From contig JBGVQS010000027.1 of NCBI GenBank assembly GCA_045127595.1, forward strand, positions 1 to 64,000: 64,000 nucleotides of DNA, given 5' to 3'. The translations under genes and the position numbers were made by a program. Positions within the stretch are counted from its first letter, which is position 1, and every line of letters begins with the position of its first letter. The notes under the pieces are model-generated. The model did not search any database. It was not told the DNA's origin and saw nothing but the letters and a program-made list of their open reading frames with translations. Below, one piece after another: positions 59,930 to 64,000 of the stretch. The DNA comes from Scatosoma sp045127595 (GTDB lineage: Bacteria; Bacillota; Clostridia; Christensenellales; Borkfalkiaceae).

Positions 59930-60193
59930 ATGAAGATAAAAAAAGGATTTGTTGTTCGCGTTGTTGGCGGCGAACACGTTGTCGTACCGGTTGGGGAACT
60001 TAGCAAAACCTTTCACGGTATGATCAATTTAAACGGAACGGGCGCGTTTTTATGGAATTTCTTCACGCAGGATCATACGGTAGAAGAAGGCGTTGAAGCA
60101 CTTTGCGCTGAATACGACGTTGCGGAAGAAAGAGCAAGAGAAGACGTGGAACGTTTTGCACAAATTATAACGGCGAACGGATTTACGGAATAA
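59930..60193 (+). CDS. PqqD-like protein (RiPP recognition element fold)
   Basis: 87-aa winged-helix-like protein of the PqqD family: VVPVGELSKTFHGMINLN, GTGAFLWNFFTQDHTVEEG and a C-terminal helix (AREDVERFAQIITANG). In RiPP systems this fold binds the leader peptide and presents it to modifying enzymes. GGAGG precedes ATG 59930. The stop shares an A with the start of the peptidase gene (TAATG). No radical-SAM or cyclase partner is seen in the window. Confidence 0.85.
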   Translation: MKIKKGFVVRVVGGEHVVVPVGELSKTFHGMINLNGTGAFLWNFFTQDHTVEEGVEALCAEYDVAEERAREDVERFAQIITANGFTE

Positions 60194-60660
60194 TGGAAGC
60201 ACAGCAAACAAAAAATATAGAAAGCGTACTTTTGGAAAAGGGCGTGTATATTGGTCCAACCGTTGGGGTAAGTATGCTACCCATGCTAAAAAATAGGCGG
60301 GATACAATCGTTGTTCGTCCCAAAACGGGAAAATTGAAACCGTTGGACGTTGCGCTTTATCGGCGCGGAGAAGCTTACGTTTTGCACCGTGTTTTGCGGC
60401 CGACGGATAGCGGATATATTATCCGCGGCGATAATTGCTATTCCGACGAAAACGTGCCGGAAGATTGCGTAATCGGCGTTTTAACCGAGTTTTTCCGTAA
60501 AGGAAAGCATATTGATTGTACGGACGAAAAATATATCGCTTACGCAAAAAGACGTGTGAAAACTTATAAATTTCGCCGTTTTTTTGTATTATTAAGAATG
60601 CGAACCGTCGGATTAATAAAGAAAATTGTAAGAGTTTTTATTAAAAAGAAAAAGGACTAA
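60193..60660 (+). CDS. S24/S26-family signal peptidase-like protein
   Basis: 155 aa. Nucleophile Ser27 in GVSMLPML (SxMxP), general-base position YVLHRV with His65 in place of the Lys of bacterial type I signal peptidases, and the conserved IRGDNCYSDE near residue 76. A Ser-His dyad is typical of the SipW/ER-type group. There is no N-terminal membrane anchor; instead the C-terminus is very basic and partly hydrophobic (FFVLLRMR ... FIKKKKD). Probably processes the peptide product of this module; overlaps the PqqD gene and lies 2 bp before the exporter gene. Confidence 0.85.
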   Translation: MEAQQTKNIESVLLEKGVYIGPTVGVSMLPMLKNRRDTIVVRPKTGKLKPLDVALYRRGEAYVLHRVLRPTDSGYIIRGDNCYSDENVPEDCVIGVLTEFFRKGKHIDCTDEKYIAYAKRRVKTYKFRRFFVLLRMRTVGLIKKIVRVFIKKKKD

Positions 60661-60662
60661 TT

Positions 60663-62342
60663 ATGAAAAAGGCAAAAGGCAAAGCAAAACTTTGGTTGAA
60701 TAGAGAGATGCGCCCTTATCGCGTGTCTATTTTATCTTTGACCGTTTTGGGCTCGATTGCCACTCTTTCTACGTTGGCTTTTGCGTATTTGGTTCGTTAT
60801 TTGATAAATACTGCGGCAGACGGTGATAAAAAGCTCTTATGCATTTTTTCCGCCGTTGCACTGGGGCTTTTACTACTGAAAATTTTTATTAGGACGTTTG
60901 ATTCCTATTATGCAGAGAAATTGCGTTCAAAAATGGTTTCATCCTTGCGTACAAAAACATTTTCAAGGGTTTTACGCTCGGAATATGCAGGCTTGCAAGG
61001 GTATCACAGCGGAGATGTTTTAAACCGCTTAACTTCTGATATAAACGAAGTTACGGTAGATACGGTAGGTTTTTTGCCGACTGTAACGGGCATGATTTTA
61101 CAGTGTGTCGGCGCGGTAGTTGCATTATTGACGATTGATCCTTTGTTTACGTGTATATACGTGGTTTGCGGATTGATTTTTGGCGGCCTTGCAACACTGT
61201 TTAGAAAACGAATTAAAAAATGTCATAAAGAAGTCATGGAAGCAGACAGCGCGTTCCGTGCGTTTATGCAAGAAAGTTTAGGCGCTACTATGACCTTAAA
61301 GGCATATGGTGCGGAAGGGCGTGTGGAAGAAAAAACGGCTCAAATCGCCACGGAATATTACGAAAAACGCAAACAAAGAAATATTTTGCGGGCAATAATG
61401 AGCGGTTTATTCAGCTTATTGAGTAATTTTGGGTTAATTTTTGCCATTGTTTGGTGCAGTTTTAGCGTTTTAAAGGGCAATAACGATTTTGGCTCTATTT
61501 TATCCGTTATTTTGTTATTGATGCAATTCCAGCAGCCTTTGACTGCTTTTTCGTCCGTTTTGCCTGTATATTATGCTCGATTAGCAAGCGCGGAACGCAT
61601 TTTAGAATTAGAAGAAATTCCTAAGGAAGATTTAATTTCTCAAGATGATAATGCGGCTGATTATGAGAACTTACAGGAAATCGTCTTTGAAAATATTGAT
61701 TTTTCCTACGGCCGTGAAATTATTTTTGAAGATGCAAGTGTTCGGTTTAAGAAAAAGGAAATCATATGCTTGACGGGTATGTCGGGGGCAGGCAAAAGCA
61801 CGATCTTTAAGCTATTGATGAGCATTTATAAACCGAATAAAGGGGGAATTTTGTTGTTGGGGACATTTGACGGCGCGGAAAAAATTCCTTTAAATGAAAC
61901 TTCTCGTGCTTTATTTGCCTACGTTCCGCAGGGGAATTTTCTCTTTTCAGGAACGATTTATGAAAATATAAAATTTTTTGCTGAAGAACAAAAAGAGGAT
62001 AAACTTTTGCAAAAAATCAAACAAGCCCTTTCTGCGGCTTGTGCGGACTTTGTTTGGGAATTGCCTGACGGCTTGCAAACCTCTTTAAACGAAGGCGGGG
62101 CAGGGCTTTCCGAAGGGCAGTTGCAACGTCTTGCCGTCGCGCGTGCATTGTTGTCCGAACGTCCTATTTTGCTTTTGGACGAAGCTACGTCGGCACTTGA
62201 CGCGGATACGGAAAAAACGTTGCTTGAAAACATTAAAAACTTTACGGATAAAACCTGTTTAATCGTTACACACCGTCCTGCTGCATTACATATTGCCGAC
62301 CGTATCATTACGATCGAGAACGGTAAAATTCGAGCAAAATAA
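60663..62342 (+). CDS. ABC exporter with fused membrane and ATPase domains
   Basis: 559 aa: about six membrane helices in residues 20-310, then one ATPase domain with Walker A GMSGAGKSTIFKLLM near 380, signature LSEGQLQRLAVARAL, and Walker B ILLLDEATSALD. It has no N-terminal C39 peptidase domain, so cleavage would depend on a separate enzyme such as the adjacent S26 protein. Works as a dimer. Likely exports the peptide of this cluster, but lipid or drug export cannot be excluded. Terminator at 62341-62373. Confidence 0.9.
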   Translation: MKKAKGKAKLWLNREMRPYRVSILSLTVLGSIATLSTLAFAYLVRYLINTAADGDKKLLCIFSAVALGLLLLKIFIRTFDSYYAEKLRSKMVSSLRTKTFSRVLRSEYAGLQGYHSGDVLNRLTSDINEVTVDTVGFLPTVTGMILQCVGAVVALLTIDPLFTCIYVVCGLIFGGLATLFRKRIKKCHKEVMEADSAFRAFMQESLGATMTLKAYGAEGRVEEKTAQIATEYYEKRKQRNILRAIMSGLFSLLSNFGLIFAIVWCSFSVLKGNNDFGSILSVILLLMQFQQPLTAFSSVLPVYYARLASAERILELEEIPKEDLISQDDNAADYENLQEIVFENIDFSYGREIIFEDASVRFKKKEIICLTGMSGAGKSTIFKLLMSIYKPNKGGILLLGTFDGAEKIPLNETSRALFAYVPQGNFLFSGTIYENIKFFAEEQKEDKLLQKIKQALSAACADFVWELPDGLQTSLNEGGAGLSEGQLQRLAVARALLSERPILLLDEATSALDADTEKTLLENIKNFTDKTCLIVTHRPAALHIADRIITIENGKIRAK

Positions 62343-62373
62343 AAAAATGAACTCCTCGGAGTTCATTTTTTTT
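62341..62373. terminator. Bidirectional terminator between the ABC exporter and araC genes
   Basis: AAAAAAATGAACTCC, loop TC, GGAGTTCATTTTTTTT: 15-bp stem serving both convergent genes. Confidence 0.9.
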
Positions 62374-63259
62374 ATTTAATGCTAGCTCTATATTCGCTTG
62401 GGGTTAATCCTACGTGTTTTTTAAATATGCACGTAAAGGTTGATATTGAATCGAAGCAAAGACTGTCTGCAATGTTACCGAAAGATATATTTTTTCGTAT
62501 CATTTTTTTGGCTTCGTCAATTTTCAGTTTTAAGTAGGTTTGATAAATGCTTTTGCCTGTCTTTTCACGGAAAAAAGTGCATAAATGGGTTGTGCCATAA
62601 TGCAATTCGTCGCTTAAATCGCTTAATTTAAATTTGCCGTGTATTTTTGAGCGTAATATACGTACAATTTCATCTTCCAACTCCGAAGAATCGGCAATTT
62701 TTGATACAAAAAACTCTTGGGAGGCTTGGTTATTGTCTTGTAATCGCAATAAGTAAATCAATAACAATTCCAAAGAATTTTTTAATATTTGTTCTCCTCC
62801 CAAATTCGGGTTTTCTTTTAATTTCAATTCCGTTAAATTCGGATCGAATTCAGGAAGATTAAACGTTCCAAGGGCTTCACTCATAATATTTTGCAGTAAA
62901 TAACGAAAGTTTTCGGGTACGGAGAACTTTTTATCAATGAAATATTGCATAGATTCCGAACGGCAACTGAACGAAATGATAAACAAGTTCGGTTCTTTGT
63001 CGCCACTTTCAACAAAATGCGGTTGATTCGGCTTGATAAAAATAATTTCGCCTTGCTTTAATTGTACGTGCTTGCCGTCGATAATAACAAAAATATCTTC
63101 CTTGTCTGCATAATTGATTTCCCAAAAATCATGTTTTTCTTCGGGAAAGGAATAATTTTTTTCCAATGCTTGATAATGGATCGTTACAATTTTTTGCACG
63201 TTTAACAAGTTGGAAATTTTGTGCATATAAAATTTTTTCGCAGGAATTTTTGTGTTCAT
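62372..63259 (-). CDS. AraC-family transcriptional regulator
   Basis: N-terminal cupin-like ligand domain (residues 15-110: EIIFIKPNQPHFVESG) and C-terminal double helix-turn-helix (200-295: KLSDLSDELHYGTTHLCTFF, then ISFGNIADSLCFDSISTFTC, ending VGLTPSEYRASIK). 295 aa from ATG 63259. That ATG lies 6 nt after a consensus -10 box and has no ribosome binding site, so the message appears leaderless; ATG 63226 is a weaker alternative. Divergent from the sugar-kinase-like gene, which it may control. Confidence 0.9.
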   Translation of the reverse strand: MNTKIPAKKFYMHKISNLLNVQKIVTIHYQALEKNYSFPEEKHDFWEINYADKEDIFVIIDGKHVQLKQGEIIFIKPNQPHFVESGDKEPNLFIISFSCRSESMQYFIDKKFSVPENFRYLLQNIMSEALGTFNLPEFDPNLTELKLKENPNLGGEQILKNSLELLLIYLLRLQDNNQASQEFFVSKIADSSELEDEIVRILRSKIHGKFKLSDLSDELHYGTTHLCTFFREKTGKSIYQTYLKLKIDEAKKMIRKNISFGNIADSLCFDSISTFTCIFKKHVGLTPSEYRASIK

Positions 63260-63265
63260 ACCCGT

Positions 63266-63294
63266 ATTATAGCAAATCCAAAAACATTTGTAAA
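63266..63294 (-). promoter_or_regulatory. Promoter of the araC-type gene, apparently leaderless
   Basis: Minus strand TTTACA (63289-63294), 17-nt spacer, TATAAT (63266-63271), then 6 nt to the ATG at 63259. Confidence 0.75.
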
Positions 63295-63371
63295 ACGTTT
63301 CAAGCAAATATTTGATTTTTTCATATAAAAAAACTGTGAAAGAATTCCAAACAAAAGAGAAAAATTTTCTA

Positions 63372-63400
63372 TTGTAATTTTCTGAAAAAAATTGTATAAT
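63372..63400 (+). promoter_or_regulatory. Promoter of the kinase-like gene
   Basis: TTGTAA (63372-63377), 17-nt spacer, TATAAT (63395-63400). Confidence 0.7.
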
Positions 63401-63429
63401 GTTAAAAAATTTATAGGAGAAATTTACTA

Positions 63430-64000
63430 TGACTGCTATTAATGAATATATGATTGCAGCAAAAGCGTTTGCTTTGGACGGGGAAATTGTCAGTATTGAG
63501 CCTTACGGTGAAGGGCATATCAACGTTACTATGCTTGTTACGACGACAAAAAAACGCTATATAATGCAAAAAATGAACACGAAAGTATTTACCGATCCTG
63601 ACAGCTTAATGGAAAATATTTGCGGCGTAACGCAACATTTGTCAAGTAAGGGGATTGAAACCTTGAACGTTGTTCCTACAAAAGACGGACAACCTTTCTT
63701 AAAGGCGGACGCTTGCTATCGGGTATATGATTTCATTGAAAACACGGTAACTTATCAAACGGTAACCGACCGCGAAATTTTTAAAAATTCCGGTGCTGCT
63801 TTCGGGGAATTCCAAAACTACCTTGCGGAATTTGACGCGTCAAAGCTAACGGAAACGATTAAGCGTTTCCACGATACCCCCAAGCGTTTTGCGGATTTTA
63901 AAGCTGCTTTGCAAGCGGATACATTCGATCGCGCAAAAGAATGTCAAGAGGAAATTGCCTTTATTTTGTCTCATGAAAATACCTATGGTGTCGCAATGGC
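63430..64000 (+). CDS. N-acetylhexosamine 1-kinase-like phosphotransferase (5' part only)
   Basis: The frame opens at ATG 63430 (AGGAG upstream) and is open to the window end (190 codons). The sequence fits the N-lobe of the APH/choline-kinase fold: YGEGHINVTMLV, KRYIMQKMNTKVFTDP, LMENICGVTQHLSSKGIET, and YRVYDFIENTVTYQ. This pattern resembles N-acetylhexosamine 1-kinase (NahK), which phosphorylates GlcNAc or GalNAc freed from mucin or milk glycans. The catalytic loop lies beyond the window, so the substrate is unconfirmed. Confidence 0.8.

Noticed and set aside
59029..62342. Lasso-peptide cluster
   Set aside because: No asparagine-synthetase-like cyclase and no transglutaminase-like B2 protease is encoded, and the 52-aa peptide has a lipobox rather than a lasso core pattern.

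Overview
The window looks like chromosomal DNA of a low- to moderate-GC Gram-positive bacterium of the Clostridia type, probably an uncultured or gut lineage; the genus cannot be fixed from the sequence. Evidence: a division and cell-wall (dcw) cluster with DivIB-type FtsQ, FtsA and a MurE carrying the DNPR motif of meso-diaminopimelate enzymes; RNase Y, HPr kinase, pta-ackA, DUF177-rpmF, MutS2, TmcAL and a Spo0A homologue; consistent TTGACA-N17-TATAAT promoters and AGGAGG-type ribosome binding sites. Most genes are on the plus strand. Minus-strand islands are potB-potA-regulator-rpsT, tRNA-Thr with tmcAL, groES-groEL and an AraC regulator.

Layout. 1-3340 (minus): polyamine ABC transporter genes behind a cupin-type XRE regulator with a strong promoter and two matching operators, then rpsT. 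3483-23494: murI, then mraZ, rsmH, an FtsL-like gene, a division PBP, murE, mraY, murD, ftsW, murA, ftsQ; a new promoter drives ftsA-ftsZ; murC and ftsK follow as separate units. murF, murB and murG are absent. 23539-29467: rimO, pgsA, cinA, recA, rny. 29575-33991: tRNA-Thr(CGT), tmcAL, pta-ackA, DUF177-rpmF. 34154-37004: copper ATPase with a fused C-terminal CopZ-like domain, and an ArsR regulator. 37066-50608: uvrC, a Cof-type HAD hydrolase, hprK, a U32/RlhA-like protein, mutS2, a degenerate polysaccharide deacetylase, an M16 peptidase, two overlapping base-repair genes and tex. 50695-53615: acpP, an ABC-F ATPase and a Spo0A homologue without its phospho-acceptor Asp. 53650-54390: an intact IS200-type element. 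54398-56337 (minus): groES-groEL without CIRCE. 56570-62342: dCMP deaminase, cyclophilin and purB, followed with almost no gaps by a 52-aa lipoprotein-like peptide, an HPr-kinase-like protein, a PqqD-like protein, an S26 signal peptidase and an ABC exporter. 62372-64000: AraC regulator (minus) divergent from a truncated N-acetylhexosamine-kinase-like gene.

Points of most interest: (1) Spo0A with Gly56 instead of Asp and Leu11 instead of Asp, but an essentially intact DNA-binding domain; (2) the compact peptide/HPrK-like/PqqD/S26/ABC module, which resembles a minimal peptide-modification and export system without any recognisable cyclase or radical enzyme; (3) a possible internal start in copA that would release a free 69-aa CopZ; (4) 200 bp of murD/ftsW double coding, acidic in one frame and basic in the other; (5) apparently leaderless uvrC and araC promoters.

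All calls come from reading sequence and recalled family motifs. No database search or structure prediction was run.
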